Source of the DNA: an uncultured Clostridia bacterium
Lineage (GTDB): Bacteria; Bacillota; Clostridia; TANB77; CAG-508
Length of the DNA stretch: 64,000 bases
Assembly: GCA_947626815.1 (NCBI GenBank)
Contig: CANQTN010000003.1
Location: forward strand, 1 to 64,000
Direction of reading: 5' to 3'
The notes beneath the pieces are model-generated. The model worked only from the letters and a program-made list of their open reading frames with translations. It was not told the origin of the DNA and did no database searches. The translations under genes and the position numbers were made by a program. Position 1 is the first letter of the stretch; every line of letters begins with the position of its first letter. Positions 38,807 through 49,108 of this stretch are shown one piece after another.

Positions 38807-39658
38807 TTATTCAAATTTACCTGTAAACTTAAACACCATTTCAGTGACACGACCTGTATTAGGATCTGTTACCATTTTTTCACAACTAAATCGTGCTCTT
38901 TTAAATTGTACAAATTCATGACATGCATATGCCTTCTTTAAATTGTTAGCATTTATTAATGTATTTAATGAACTTTTTATAACATCTGCTATATTTTCAC
39001 TATTATTATTTGTTTTATATCTCAAATTTTCTCCTGTAGCACTATCATATTTTATAATTGCATCTCGTATTGTTGTTAATTCATATTCACTAAAACCACT
39101 TGTCTTAAAACTACTACCTGACCTAGGAAGAGTACCATATATTTCTGATGCTACTGAACCTAAATTTTGTATTACACTTGAACTATAACTACCTACCATA
39201 CTTTTTAATTTATTATCAATCTTAGTTTTAAAATCATTATCTACATCACTTTCCGTATAACTATTATTTTGAATTAACACATTAGTTCCATCTATCGAGA
39301 AATCTGCTTTTTTTCCATTAAGATCCACTTTTATAGTCATTGGCATATATTTTAATCCTGCACCTTCATCATTTTCAGTTTTAGCACTACCAGTACTACC
39401 ATAAGCATAATCAGTTTTTCTTCTGTTATAGTCAATAACTTTATTTAATAAAGAATATAATTCACTTCCTCTAACATCCTTTCTGTCATAAGTATCATAT
39501 TGATTATTAAATTCAAGTACTTGTGCTGTTCTACTATTATTTGTATCTGAAGATTTATAACTAGATAAATTTTTAAACATTAAGAATAATGCTCCTAATA
39601 TTATTATTCCTATTAATATTCCTCCTGCCATAAGTATAGCTTTTGAAGCATTCTCCAT
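38807..39658 (-). CDS. Tad-locus pilin-like protein, long form
   Basis: 283 residues. N-terminal MENASKAILMAGGILIGIII helix; RTAQVLEFNNQYDTYDRKDV; a 130-residue insert; C-terminal TGRVTEMVFKFTGKFE resembling the 166-residue neighbour. It is the first of the small-subunit series after the TadB/C-like gene. AGGAGG precedes the start. Confidence 0.7.
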   Translation of the reverse strand: MENASKAILMAGGILIGIIILGALFLMFKNLSSYKSSDTNNSRTAQVLEFNNQYDTYDRKDVRGSELYSLLNKVIDYNRRKTDYAYGSTGSAKTENDEGAGLKYMPMTIKVDLNGKKADFSIDGTNVLIQNNSYTESDVDNDFKTKIDNKLKSMVGSYSSSVIQNLGSVASEIYGTLPRSGSSFKTSGFSEYELTTIRDAIIKYDSATGENLRYKTNNNSENIADVIKSSLNTLINANNLKKAYACHEFVQFKRARFSCEKMVTDPNTGRVTEMVFKFTGKFE

Positions 39659-39675
39659 TTACCTTGCCTCCTTTA

Positions 39676-41751
39676 TTATTTAGTTGCAGTCATAGATGAG
39701 AAAGATGATGTCATACTTGTTAAACCAATAAATACTAATGGAACTATTAAATAACCAACAAACATTGCTATCATTGGTGCAAATCCTATTGCTTTACCTA
39801 TCATACCTTTTCTTTTAATTAATCTATCATTTGATTCTTTTCTCTTTTCTTGATAATAGTCTCTTTCTGAATCTAATTCATCAAATGCATCTGTTATTGG
39901 TATTTTTTCTACTGCCGCTTGAAGACTTTCAATAATTCTAATTAGCTGTATATAACTTACCTCTTCCTTCATAGCTTCTAATGCTTCCCATGCACCAGCC
40001 TCATAGTTGTTAACACATTTTGTAATTGGTGCTCTAAATATATTTGAATATCTTTCTAGCCATTCCAAAATAATTTCAACATTTACCCTTTCTATTCTCA
40101 TAAGCATTAAAATAATTGTTTGGAATTGCATTACTTCATCTTCCATTTCCAGTTGCCTCATTTTTACTTGGAATATCAATATCCAAATCGGTGTCATATA
40201 TGCAATTAAAGCAAATACAAATGATAAAAGTAATTCAAACCATTGCATATTTTCACTATTAATAATTTTTAGTTTTCCTTCTATTCTTTCTACAGTTTTT
40301 GCAATTTCTTCATCAGTTGCTTCAGCATAATATTTTAATTTTTTTACCGCTTTTTCTATTTGTTTACTTGTTGTATCTAGTTTTCCTCTAAATTGGTCTA
40401 ATATTTTGTTATCTTCCTCTGTTACTTTCATTGCCTTTTCTGCATCTTTATCAGATAAGCCACCCATTAAATCATAATCAGTAGACGGCTCTTCATATAT
40501 ATAATTAATTGCTACTTTATGCATCTGCACAAATAAAAACAATGATGCAATAAATGTTACTATCGCCATAGCCATTCTATTAATATATAGCCATTCCATT
40601 TTTAGTGATGATGCTGAATCTTTTAAATACCCTTGTATTTTCCTGTATTCTTTTGTTCCTTGTTTTGGTATAAATAAATCTATTACTTTTTTTATTGGTT
40701 CTATTTTATATACTTTGGCTTGCCATGGATTTTCTGTATTTTTAGTATTTATTCCTGTTGAGCCATTATCTTTTAGCTTTCTTACTAATATGTATGATGC
40801 AAATGTGATTATTAAAATTAAGATTTGTACTATCATTCCAGGTTTTCCTTGATACCAACTAGCTGTAAATGAAAAATTACTAATTGCCCATTTTTTTAAT
40901 GGTTCAAGCAATAAAACTGGTGCTATTGAAATTACTGCCAAACTCTGGAACACATAATTCAATTTATCTCTTTTTAAAATTTCAAGTTGCATTTCTTGTG
41001 TTATATTATTAATATTTTTTAAGTATAAAGATGCTCCATCTACTTTTCTATCACCAAACTCTTTTGTTAGGTAAGATACACCTGCAAATTCCTTCAAAAA
41101 ACTATTTGGTGCTATATCATAATATTTTTCTAGTTCTGTTTCTGGGTCATCTGAGATTAATATTTCATATATTTTTTCTCCCTGTCTTGATACTTCCATT
41201 TCATCATCTTGGGAAACCTGATATATAGCTTCTTCTACCATGTTGTATTCATGATAAGCATGTCTTATTTCTGAGAAAAAGTCAATTTGCTCTTTTAAAA
41301 TTTTATTATCTATTTTATCTACAGAACCATCTATAAATGTATCTATCATAAATAGTTCAAATATTAATAATATAAACATTAATAAATAGTTTGATGATGT
41401 AAATGCAATAGTAATTGCTATTAATGGAATTAAAATAACAAGTGATTTTGTTAAGATTTTAGCTGTTCCTTTTCTTGTATTATATTCATCATCTACATTG
41501 ACAATTTCTAGTCTTCTTCTTATTTTTAGTGTATATCTTTTTATAAATGGTATTTTTACATAAGCAATATATAATTTTTGAAATAGTATCTCTGCTGAAA
41601 AAGTCTGTGCTTTTGTTCCTTGTTGTAATGCTTGTATTCTTTTATAATCAGACTTTTGCATTTTTTTAGATATTATTACATATGCTAGTATTATTAATAC
41701 AAATGCTGCTGCAGAACCACCCATGACATATAATATCATATTATTGTCCAC
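39676..41751 (-). CDS. TadB/TadC-like inner-membrane platform protein
   Basis: 691 residues. N-terminal membrane helix, then two helical bundles each followed by membrane helices (about 100-140, 270-340, 390-410, 510-540 and 660-685): the layout of fused type II secretion F (TadB plus TadC) domains. Motif-like stretch IDFFSEIRHAYHEYNMVEEAI matches the F-domain first helix pair. These proteins form the membrane platform on which the ATPase drives subunit assembly. The GTG at 41751 follows AGAGGTG. Confidence 0.75.
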   Translation of the reverse strand: MDNNMILYVMGGSAAAFVLIILAYVIISKKMQKSDYKRIQALQQGTKAQTFSAEILFQKLYIAYVKIPFIKRYTLKIRRRLEIVNVDDEYNTRKGTAKILTKSLVILIPLIAITIAFTSSNYLLMFILLIFELFMIDTFIDGSVDKIDNKILKEQIDFFSEIRHAYHEYNMVEEAIYQVSQDDEMEVSRQGEKIYEILISDDPETELEKYYDIAPNSFLKEFAGVSYLTKEFGDRKVDGASLYLKNINNITQEMQLEILKRDKLNYVFQSLAVISIAPVLLLEPLKKWAISNFSFTASWYQGKPGMIVQILILIITFASYILVRKLKDNGSTGINTKNTENPWQAKVYKIEPIKKVIDLFIPKQGTKEYRKIQGYLKDSASSLKMEWLYINRMAMAIVTFIASLFLFVQMHKVAINYIYEEPSTDYDLMGGLSDKDAEKAMKVTEEDNKILDQFRGKLDTTSKQIEKAVKKLKYYAEATDEEIAKTVERIEGKLKIINSENMQWFELLLSFVFALIAYMTPIWILIFQVKMRQLEMEDEVMQFQTIILMLMRIERVNVEIILEWLERYSNIFRAPITKCVNNYEAGAWEALEAMKEEVSYIQLIRIIESLQAAVEKIPITDAFDELDSERDYYQEKRKESNDRLIKRKGMIGKAIGFAPMIAMFVGYLIVPLVFIGLTSMTSSFSSMTATK

Positions 41752-41788
41752 TTGTTATTTCACCTCTCTTTGCTATTTTTGACTCTTC

Positions 41789-43763
41789 TTATGTTGTTTT
41801 AGGTTTTCTTCCTCTTCTTTTAGGGCTACTTCCTTCATCTATTGGAGTTGCACTAACTGATACTGTTTGTTTCATTTTTCCTGCCCAATGTCTTTCTACA
41901 AATTTATCAAAATTTTCTAAATCCACATCATTCATATTCATTCTCATTTCTTTTAAGTTATAATCTGTAATTGGATTTGTTATAATATATTCTCCATCAA
42001 CATATTCTAATATATTGCGGTATGCATATAATTTTCTATCTGTTATTTTTTCAAAATAATGTGTTGCATTATCAAAAAATTTATCAAATTTTCCTTCTAA
42101 TGTTTTTTCATTTCTGTAATCAAATGTATATTCATTTTTTTCTTCAATTGGAATACATTCTGTTATTCTTTCAACATATCTTTTTCCTTTAAAGTCTTTT
42201 GTTAAATGTATATCAAAGTTTAATACTTGCACAACTTGCTCTTCTGCTGTTTTTTCATTTTTGAATACTCCTGCTCTTAGCATTGAGTTTCTAAGTGCTG
42301 TTACTAAGTTTGGAAATGTTTTAGCATGGTGTGTAAATAATGTAAACTTAGAAGCAACTTGGGCTGCTTGGATCATCCAAGATGCTACGGGGTCAGTTGC
42401 AACCTCTCCGGATAATGTTTACAGAACCGTCAGTTTTCTTTTGAACGTCCAAACCTTCTTGTCCTGAAATTGTTTCTGTCTCTCTAAATGTTAAAATATT
42501 TCTTGTTGGATATATTTTTCTTAAGTGAAGCTCGAAAGCTGTTTCCTGAACACGGATGTTCATAGTTTCATAAATGTTTTCTATCATTCCCATAAGCATA
42601 GTCGTTTTACCACAACCTTGCTCACCAGTAATTGATATAATTCTTGCTCCCTTTACTAAATATTTTAATAATTCAATTGATTCTTCACAACCTGGTTCCC
42701 CTTTAAACCATTGCTCTAATGTTGAACGCTTAACATCAAACTTTCTTACGAAAAATGCCCATGTTTCAGAAAAGCTTGGTCTTACAACAACTACACGAGA
42801 ACCATCTTTCATTTCATTGATTTTATAACCATTTGTATCTGATAATTGTCCTGGGTTATTATATTTATATATATTTTGACATACTCTTTTTAGTTCAGCT
42901 TCTGTACCAAATGATAAAAACTCTAAACGGATAGATTTACCTTGGAAAAATATCCATATACTGTCACAAGCTCTTGGGACTTTATGCTCTGAAACTTGCT
43001 CTAAGTAATCTCCACTATCTGTTTGTGCTACTTGACTTAAAAAGCTTTCTGGAAGACCAGATACTCCACCTGAAATTCCATCTATATTCATATCTCTTAC
43101 TTCATCTATACTACTATATCCTTTATATCGTTGATATATTCTTTGTACAACTACTGCTAGCTTATCTTCAAATTTTAAAACCATATTTTCTTTTTCATAT
43201 ATTTCTTCTATTTCATTGCTCGTTATAACATAAGAAGGCTTTGTATCTCCCTCAACATACTTTAATGTAGCTAAATTATATTTTTTTATTAATTCTGTTA
43301 ATGCTTCATATGCAAATTCTTTTTTATACATATAAATTAATATGTCAAATTTGTCCTGTGCCGTTAACATTGATGGTATATCAAATGGAATTGCTTTTGA
43401 TATATTTTCTTCTGTAACACCATATTCTTTTTCTAATAAATCATAAATTAGTTCTTTTACATATTTCTTATCATTAACATCACCATATGTACAACCTTTT
43501 AAAGCTTTTTTTAATTCATACTTTTTGTTTTTCCTTCTTTTTAACTCTTCTTCTGAAAGCCCTATGTCATATAAGTTAATTTTTGTTATTTCATCTAGTC
43601 TCTTTTTTACAAACCCCATCATTTTATCAATGGTATATGTCTTATCATCTACATCTACCATTACTTCTACTTCCGCATTCTTTTTCTTTTTAATGCTGTA
43701 ATAGATTGTATATACTGCAACAGCTACTACTACTAGCATTAATGCGACGTTTATTAGTGACAT
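41789..43763 (-). CDS. CpaF/TadA-type secretion ATPase, read with a +1 shift at CGG
   Basis: 657 residues after one skipped base at CGG 42408-42410. Hexameric ATPase powering the Tad/Flp system. Seen: N-terminal membrane helix (residues 5-24), helical N-domain, Walker A ITGEQGCGKTTM near residue 385, then, only in the shifted frame, IIGEVATDPVASWMIQAAQVA and FTLFTHHAKTFPNLV, corresponding to the GEV and His-box region of the family, and a basic C-terminus. Frame 0 would end RRGCN just after DGSVNII. The GE and His-box residues needed for hydrolysis come only after recoding. Confidence 0.85.
42408..42410 (-). other. CGG +1 recoding site in cpaF/tadA
   Basis: Codon 452 is CGG followed by A. 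ATC-C-GGA-GAG-GTT gives Ile-Gly-Glu-Val, the conserved GE motif. Confidence 0.82.
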
Positions 43764-43780
43764 GGCTCAGTTTTCCCTCC

Positions 43781-44620
43781 TTACATTTTTCCAGCTAAAC
43801 TTTCCAATCTATATATAATATTATTTATTGTTCTTTTTACTTCTGCTATGAAAAATCCGTTTCTATCTTCTGAATCTATTTTTCTAAATTTCAAGAATAA
43901 ATCTGGCAGTGCTGCTTCTTCACATGCTTCAAAAAATAAAGTGTTATATGGTATTGTTGAAACTTTATTTCTTTCTCCCAAATATCTAGTAATATTTTTT
44001 ATATTATATTTTGAAAATTTATCATATTTTCCTATTAATAATAAAGCTTTTTTAGAATTTAATACTGGTTTTTCTTCTTTTAGTTTCATATAATCATTAA
44101 TCATTGATAATCTTTGTGTTAAATTTACCACAATTAAATTAGAATTGTTTACTATAGCTTCTGAAACATCATCTTGAATATATTTATCTAAATCCACAAA
44201 AACTAAATCATAATAGCTATTGGCTAAATTAATTAAATCTGGATAATATTGTCTTAGCTCTTTATACTCTTTCAATTCTCCTTCAAAACCTGGTAATATT
44301 TCTAGCCTATCTTTAAATATAATTTTAGTATAGTTAGTTATATGATTTGGTTCTAATTTATTACTTCTCATTATTTTGGTTAATCCTGCTATTCCTTCTT
44401 CCATTGCAGTATTTGCATTTGGTCCAAATAGTCCTAAATTTTTTTTAACTTTACTTTCTTTTTCCCAAAAGCAATTATTCAAAGTTTCATCATTATATCC
44501 AGTAGAAACTACTAATATTCTATAATTGTGTTCTATTGCTAAATATGTACAAATTGCTGCTAATGATAATGTTTTGCCTGCTTGACCAACTCCATGACTC
44601 CAAAAAGTTATAATTGACAT
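43781..44620 (-). CDS. CpaE-like MinD/ParA ATPase of the Tad locus
   Basis: 279 residues. N-terminal FWSHGVGQAGKTLSLAA is a deviant but usable Walker A (GxxxGKT), followed by an NYRILVVSTGY strand and a later DLVFVDLDKY Walker B-like segment. CpaE-like proteins localise and control Tad pilus assembly. It is the second of two such genes in tandem and ends just before cpaF. Confidence 0.75.
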   Translation of the reverse strand: MSIITFWSHGVGQAGKTLSLAAICTYLAIEHNYRILVVSTGYNDETLNNCFWEKESKVKKNLGLFGPNANTAMEEGIAGLTKIMRSNKLEPNHITNYTKIIFKDRLEILPGFEGELKEYKELRQYYPDLINLANSYYDLVFVDLDKYIQDDVSEAIVNNSNLIVVNLTQRLSMINDYMKLKEEKPVLNSKKALLLIGKYDKFSKYNIKNITRYLGERNKVSTIPYNTLFFEACEEAALPDLFLKFRKIDSEDRNGFFIAEVKRTINNIIYRLESLAGKM

Positions 44621-44653
44621 TTTTTATATCATTCCTTCCTAAGATAATATATT

Positions 44654-45349
44654 TTATACATTTTTTTCAATTGTTTTAATTGCCTTTCTTACATTTGCTT
44701 CACTTACCTTTTCTAATATTTCTTGAACTATATATGATAGACCATCTTTATATTGTACACTTAATTTTTTAAATTTTATTTTTCCCAGCCTTTGATTTTC
44801 ATAAATAACACTTAAATCTCCATTTTCCATTGGGAAAAATATTTTAAATTCATTCCATATAACTTTATATCCTAATGAAAGGAAGTTTAAATAATCATCA
44901 TCTTCTTTTAGAGCTTGTTCTGTAAACAATATTTTTGTTAAACTTACTGTATCTTTTATTTCAATTAATGTCTCTAGTCCCTTTTTTAATGAATAATTAT
45001 CAAAACATGTTACAAAATAATTTTTTTCCGCATATACTAATTCAAACGTTTTAAAACCATCTGAATTATCAACATCAATTAAAGCAATATCATATTCTAA
45101 TTGTTGTTCACCTTCTCCTGAGTATTTTTCTATTTCTTCCATATCATGAAATCCAATTGCTATATCTATATCTTCAAAGTCTGTTATATATCTGACTGCA
45201 GGGCTTATAGCAGGTACTATATATCTTGCTTTTTGATTAACAGTAGAGTCTACTACTAATACTTTTTGTCCTAATTCAGTTAATATTTTTGCTACATATA
45301 CAATTAAATCTGTTTTATCATATGCTCCTATAAACCCTATTTTCCTCAT
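44654..45349 (-). CDS. Degenerate ParA/CpaE-like protein of the Tad locus
   Basis: 231 residues. N-terminus KIGFIGAYDKTDLIVYVAKIL followed by QKVLVVDST keeps the ParA strand pattern, but the P-loop lacks the GKT (GAYDKTD instead), so ATP binding is doubtful. Later YDIALIDVD is Walker B-like. A paired active and inactive copy could form a heterodimer; inferred. Confidence 0.65.
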   Translation of the reverse strand: MRKIGFIGAYDKTDLIVYVAKILTELGQKVLVVDSTVNQKARYIVPAISPAVRYITDFEDIDIAIGFHDMEEIEKYSGEGEQQLEYDIALIDVDNSDGFKTFELVYAEKNYFVTCFDNYSLKKGLETLIEIKDTVSLTKILFTEQALKEDDDYLNFLSLGYKVIWNEFKIFFPMENGDLSVIYENQRLGKIKFKKLSVQYKDGLSYIVQEILEKVSEANVRKAIKTIEKNV

Positions 45350-45369
45350 GTAAATATCTCTCCTTTTTA

Positions 45370-46707
45370 TTAATCTACAACTCCCGCTAAAGATTCTAAG
45401 TATGATTTTCTAGATGTTTCTGATTTTGTTATACTTTCTTGCATTTTTGTTTGAATATTTGAATCTGCTTGGTCTTGATCTTTATTAATTTCACTATTAA
45501 TGTAGTCATTTCTCAATGCTGTTACACTTTCACTTCTATATCTTGAAGCAAGTTCTGTCATAGCCTTGTCTAATACGTTTGGATCATTTTCTAATAATTT
45601 TAATGTTCCCTGATTTGCTGGATAAGTTACTTTTGCTGCTTCTTGCATTCCTGCTTCTGTATATTTAGTAGCATATAATTTAGAACCATTTATCCTATAT
45701 GCTTCATATATTGCACAACTCATATGCAATATTTCGTCTTCTGATAAATTTACCCATATTGTATCTGTTGAATCAACCCCATCAATAGTTGGTAATTGAA
45801 CTTCTTTCTTTGATACTACTATGTAATCTTGTCCTGATGGCAACATAAATCTTATGTCAATATAATCACCTGATGTTAAATCTACTGGCAATACTAATGT
45901 ATTATATTCTTGTTTTCTAACATCATTTTGTACTTGACTGTCACTTTTGCTTATCATTTCTGTAGTCATTACAGTATTTTTTTTCATTGTTACTTTTGCT
46001 ACTAATGGTACACTGTTTAATTCTATATATTGTTTTTCAAGTTGATCCAATTTTATGCTACTGTCTGTATTTGCTTTAAAATTTATATTAGGATTTTCGC
46101 TTAAAACATTTTCTGCATTATTTCTTACTGTATAATAAATATTTTCATTATTTTCACCATATTTTATATATACTGGATTTCCATTGTTATCTTTTAGTTG
46201 ATATTCTACGTCATTTAATTTTAAATATAAAGATATCCTCTCATTATTATCTTTTTCAATATATACACAACTACCATTAGGACATTTGTCTATATAGTAA
46301 TTTTGAGTTGATGCTTCTTGCTTTATTTGACTTTCCTGGTCATTACGTTTTATAAATAATGCTGCATTTCCATCTGAATCAACTTTTGTATATACATTAT
46401 TTCCTTCTTTGTCTTGAAGAGAAAAGTTTTTAAACACTGCAGAATCACTTGTAGCATTGCTTGGTATCATTGTTTTACTAACAGTTTTTGTTTCTAACAT
46501 ATCTTCTGTAATTACCTGCCCTGAACTAACATCTTGATTTAATACATAAACATTTGCTAAGGCTAGTTTTTCTTCTTTTTCTTCTTTCTTTTGATTTAAT
46601 ATTTGCAACATCAAAAGCGCTATTATTGCTCCAGCAATGATTAGTGTTACTAACATTCCTAATAAAAATGAATTCCTTGCTTTCCTTTGCATTGGATTTG
46701 TTGCCAT
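45370..46707 (-). CDS. CpaB/SAF-domain pilus assembly protein
   Basis: 445 residues. N-terminal membrane helix (about 14-34), then a SAF domain (VYVLNQDVSSGQVITEDML, residues about 53-72), a ~120-residue insert with repeated strands, and a second region typical of CpaB/RcpC (VPLVAKVTMKKNTVMTTEMI, DYIDIRFMLPSGQDYIVVSKKEV). CpaB organises Tad pilus secretion at the envelope. First gene of the Tad locus; GGAGG precedes the start. The Tad run continues on the same strand to 32857 and contains no prepilin peptidase. Confidence 0.75.
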   Translation of the reverse strand: MATNPMQRKARNSFLLGMLVTLIIAGAIIALLMLQILNQKKEEKEEKLALANVYVLNQDVSSGQVITEDMLETKTVSKTMIPSNATSDSAVFKNFSLQDKEGNNVYTKVDSDGNAALFIKRNDQESQIKQEASTQNYYIDKCPNGSCVYIEKDNNERISLYLKLNDVEYQLKDNNGNPVYIKYGENNENIYYTVRNNAENVLSENPNINFKANTDSSIKLDQLEKQYIELNSVPLVAKVTMKKNTVMTTEMISKSDSQVQNDVRKQEYNTLVLPVDLTSGDYIDIRFMLPSGQDYIVVSKKEVQLPTIDGVDSTDTIWVNLSEDEILHMSCAIYEAYRINGSKLYATKYTEAGMQEAAKVTYPANQGTLKLLENDPNVLDKAMTELASRYRSESVTALRNDYINSEINKDQDQADSNIQTKMQESITKSETSRKSYLESLAGVVD

Positions 46708-46901
46708 GACAAATTCCTCCCTTAAAATTTATTTTTCTATATTTTTTTACAAAATACCCATCTATATTTTATTTTAACTCAATTGATACTTAAAATCAAT
46801 GACTTTAAAAATTATCACAAAAAATTCACATTTTTGTAATGTGATTGTAATATATTTGTAATATTTTTTGTGTGATGATGCAACATATAATATTTAATTA
46901 A

Positions 46902-47771
46902 TTATATAAATTTTTCTAATGCTTTTGCCACACCTTCTTCATTATTTGAAGTTGTTATAAATTTTGCTACTTTTTTCACTTCTGGTGCACACTTTTGCAT
47001 TGCAATTCCAAGTCCTGCATTTTCTATCATTTTTTTATCATTTATGTTATCTCCAATTGCAATAATTTCATCTTTTTTTATATTTATTTTTTGGGCTAAA
47101 TATTCTATTGCATTCCATTTATCAACATTTTCAAGTGATATTTCTGTATAGTAATATTCTATTATTACATCCTCTGTTCCTTGTTTTATTGTCTTTCTTG
47201 ACATATGTGAAACATCTAACACTTCAATTCCTTTTATTTGTGCTAATTTTCTTATAATTGAATTAAATACTATTTTGCTTTCATCACATATAGTTATTTT
47301 TAAAAATCTATTTTCATTTATATTTTTTACATATTCATATAAATTTTCGACAATACTAATTTTAGTTTGCTTACTCTCTTCTTTTTTCAAATTTTCTTTT
47401 TGATAATATAAAACATTATATTTTAATGAACTTGCAAGTATTGTCTGATCTGTATAAACATTATATGATATACTATTTTCCTCACATATTCCTATTATTT
47501 CTAATACTTTTTCCTTGGATAAAAATTTATTATAAATAATTTCATCTTTTTGTATATCATAAATAAGAGCTCCATTACCTGCTATAAAATAATTTTTACT
47601 TTCTATTTCATTTGCTATTTCTTTTATAGAATCTACTGGTCTTCCAGAAGCAATTACAATATCAGTTCCCTTTTGTATTACTTTTTTTATTACATCTTTT
47701 GTGTTTTGAGTGACCATTCCATATTGATTTAATAAAGTTCCATCTAAATCAACAGCAACCATTTTATACAT
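46902..47771 (-). CDS. HAD superfamily phosphatase, Cof type
   Basis: 289 residues. Cof/YidA-like HAD hydrolase: VAVDLDGTLLNQYG (nucleophile Asp), VIASGRPVDSI and the C-terminal IAIGDNINDKKMIENAG metal site. These phosphatases act on sugar phosphates and flavin or pyridoxal intermediates; substrate not predictable. Start is uncertain: GAGGGG is followed by ATG at 47783 after one base and by ATG at 47771 after thirteen; 47771 is chosen. Confidence 0.85.
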   Translation of the reverse strand: MYKMVAVDLDGTLLNQYGMVTQNTKDVIKKVIQKGTDIVIASGRPVDSIKEIANEIESKNYFIAGNGALIYDIQKDEIIYNKFLSKEKVLEIIGICEENSISYNVYTDQTILASSLKYNVLYYQKENLKKEESKQTKISIVENLYEYVKNINENRFLKITICDESKIVFNSIIRKLAQIKGIEVLDVSHMSRKTIKQGTEDVIIEYYYTEISLENVDKWNAIEYLAQKINIKKDEIIAIGDNINDKKMIENAGLGIAMQKCAPEVKKVAKFITTSNNEEGVAKALEKFI

Positions 47772-47901
47772 TTTTATTATCATTCCCCTCATTAAAATAT
47801 ATTATCAATATTTTGTCGTTTTTCATTATATATTGAATTTTTTTAAATTGCAACCCCATTTATTTTGGTAAAAATTACTTGTTTATTTTTGATGTTTTAT
47901 G

Positions 47902-47930
47902 TGAATGCTAGTATTAGAAAAAGCATAGGT
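47902..47930 (+). promoter_or_regulatory. Candidate sigma-G promoter of the SASP gene
   Basis: TGAATG (47902-47907) and CATAGGT (47924-47930), 16 bp apart, resemble the forespore GHATR / CATnnTA pattern, one base short of usual spacing. Confidence 0.4.
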
Positions 47931-47967
47931 TTTTTCTTATATGTACTATTACAGGAGGTGAAAAAAC

Positions 47968-48165
47968 ATGGCTAATAATTCAAATAAAAAATTAGTTCCA
48001 GAAGCTATGACTGCTTTAGATAAATTCAAATATGAAGTAGCTAGTGAAGTTGGTGTTAATTTAAAAGATGGATACAATGGAGATTTATCATCTAAAGATG
48101 CTGGAAAAATCGGTGGTAACATGGTTAGAAAAATGATTCAACAAGCTGAACAACAAATGAAATAG
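47968..48165 (+). CDS. Alpha/beta-type small acid-soluble spore protein
   Basis: 65 residues. Binds and protects spore DNA. The family core is present: EAMTALDKFKYEVASEVGV, where the germination protease cuts, and DLSSKDAGKIGGNMVRKMI. AGGAGGTG precedes the ATG. The gene is monocistronic between a candidate forespore promoter and a terminator, and shows that this organism makes endospores. Confidence 0.95.
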   Translation: MANNSNKKLVPEAMTALDKFKYEVASEVGVNLKDGYNGDLSSKDAGKIGGNMVRKMIQQAEQQMK

Positions 48166-48235
48166 TTGCACTTTTTTTAGTTTAAGGTAGGAAGTTAAAT
48201 TTTGCTTTTATGATTTTACTTATTTATGTACATCA

Positions 48236-48264
48236 AAAGGCAGGATTTGATTTCCTGCCTTTTA
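48236..48264. terminator. Terminator after the SASP gene
   Basis: AAAGGCAGGA pairs with TCCTGCCTTT, followed by TTTATTTG. The gap to hpf at 48486 holds nothing else I can support. Confidence 0.8.
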
Positions 48265-48485
48265 TTTGCCCATACAAATTTCCTTATAATCTATTTTCTA
48301 AAATTTTAGATATTCTCGTCCATTTATATGATTTTTATTTTATTATGTCTTTACTTTTCTTCTGTTATGTATTTTTTATAGAACGAATTGCTACCTTGCT
48401 CACATCATATCACACTTTAAAATTATTTGCAATTAATTTTTGTAATTTTTTCAATTTTTGTAAAATTTTGTTACTAATAAAAATT

Positions 48486-49013
48486 TTATACTTCTGGTTC
48501 TACTAATCCATAATTTTTTCCATCTTTTAATTTATGTATTACATTTACTTTACCAGTTTCAACATTGATAAATGTTAAAAAATTATGTGTTGGTTTTTCT
48601 TTTAATTTTAATACAGCATCCTCTGGTAGCATTGGCTTTATTTCATAATATGATGTTTTTATAATTTCATCTTGTATTTCTTTTTCTTGATTTATTTCTT
48701 TATTTGCATTTTTTATACTAGAATCCCTTAACATTCTTTCTTTTTTAGTTTTTGACTTTCTAATTTGCCCCTCTAGTATATCAATATCTTTATCTATAGA
48801 TGCATACATATCTTTGTCTTCTGTCACAGCTCTATATTTTTCTCCATTTGCAATAACATAAATTTCCGCAATTTGTTCATTTTTTTCTGTTTTTAATGTA
48901 ACTTCTGCTTCTGATTCTTCAAAATATTTATCTATTCTCTCTAGTTTTTTTTCTACATAATCATTAATAGCTTCTGTTATTTTTAGCTCTTTCCCTGTTA
49001 TTTTAATTTTCAT
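48486..49013 (-). CDS. hpf: Ribosome hibernation promoting factor, long form
   Basis: 175 residues. Binds ribosomes in stationary phase and pairs them into inactive 100S dimers. N-terminal KIKITGKELKITEAINDYV and the YRAVTEDKDMYASID strand; C-terminal dimerisation domain EIKPMLPEDAVLKL and HNFLTFINVETGKVNV. The ATG at 49013 follows AAGGAG; the longer GTG start lies in the ribosome site. Confidence 0.9.
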   Translation of the reverse strand: MKIKITGKELKITEAINDYVEKKLERIDKYFEESEAEVTLKTEKNEQIAEIYVIANGEKYRAVTEDKDMYASIDKDIDILEGQIRKSKTKKERMLRDSSIKNANKEINQEKEIQDEIIKTSYYEIKPMLPEDAVLKLKEKPTHNFLTFINVETGKVNVIHKLKDGKNYGLVEPEV

Positions 49014-49108
49014 AAAAATCACTCCTTCTTTTTTGTTATTCTTATTATATATGTTTATTTTCTTTTTTGCAAGTTTTATAATTTTATTTTTAGATGTTAT
49101 TTTATTTT

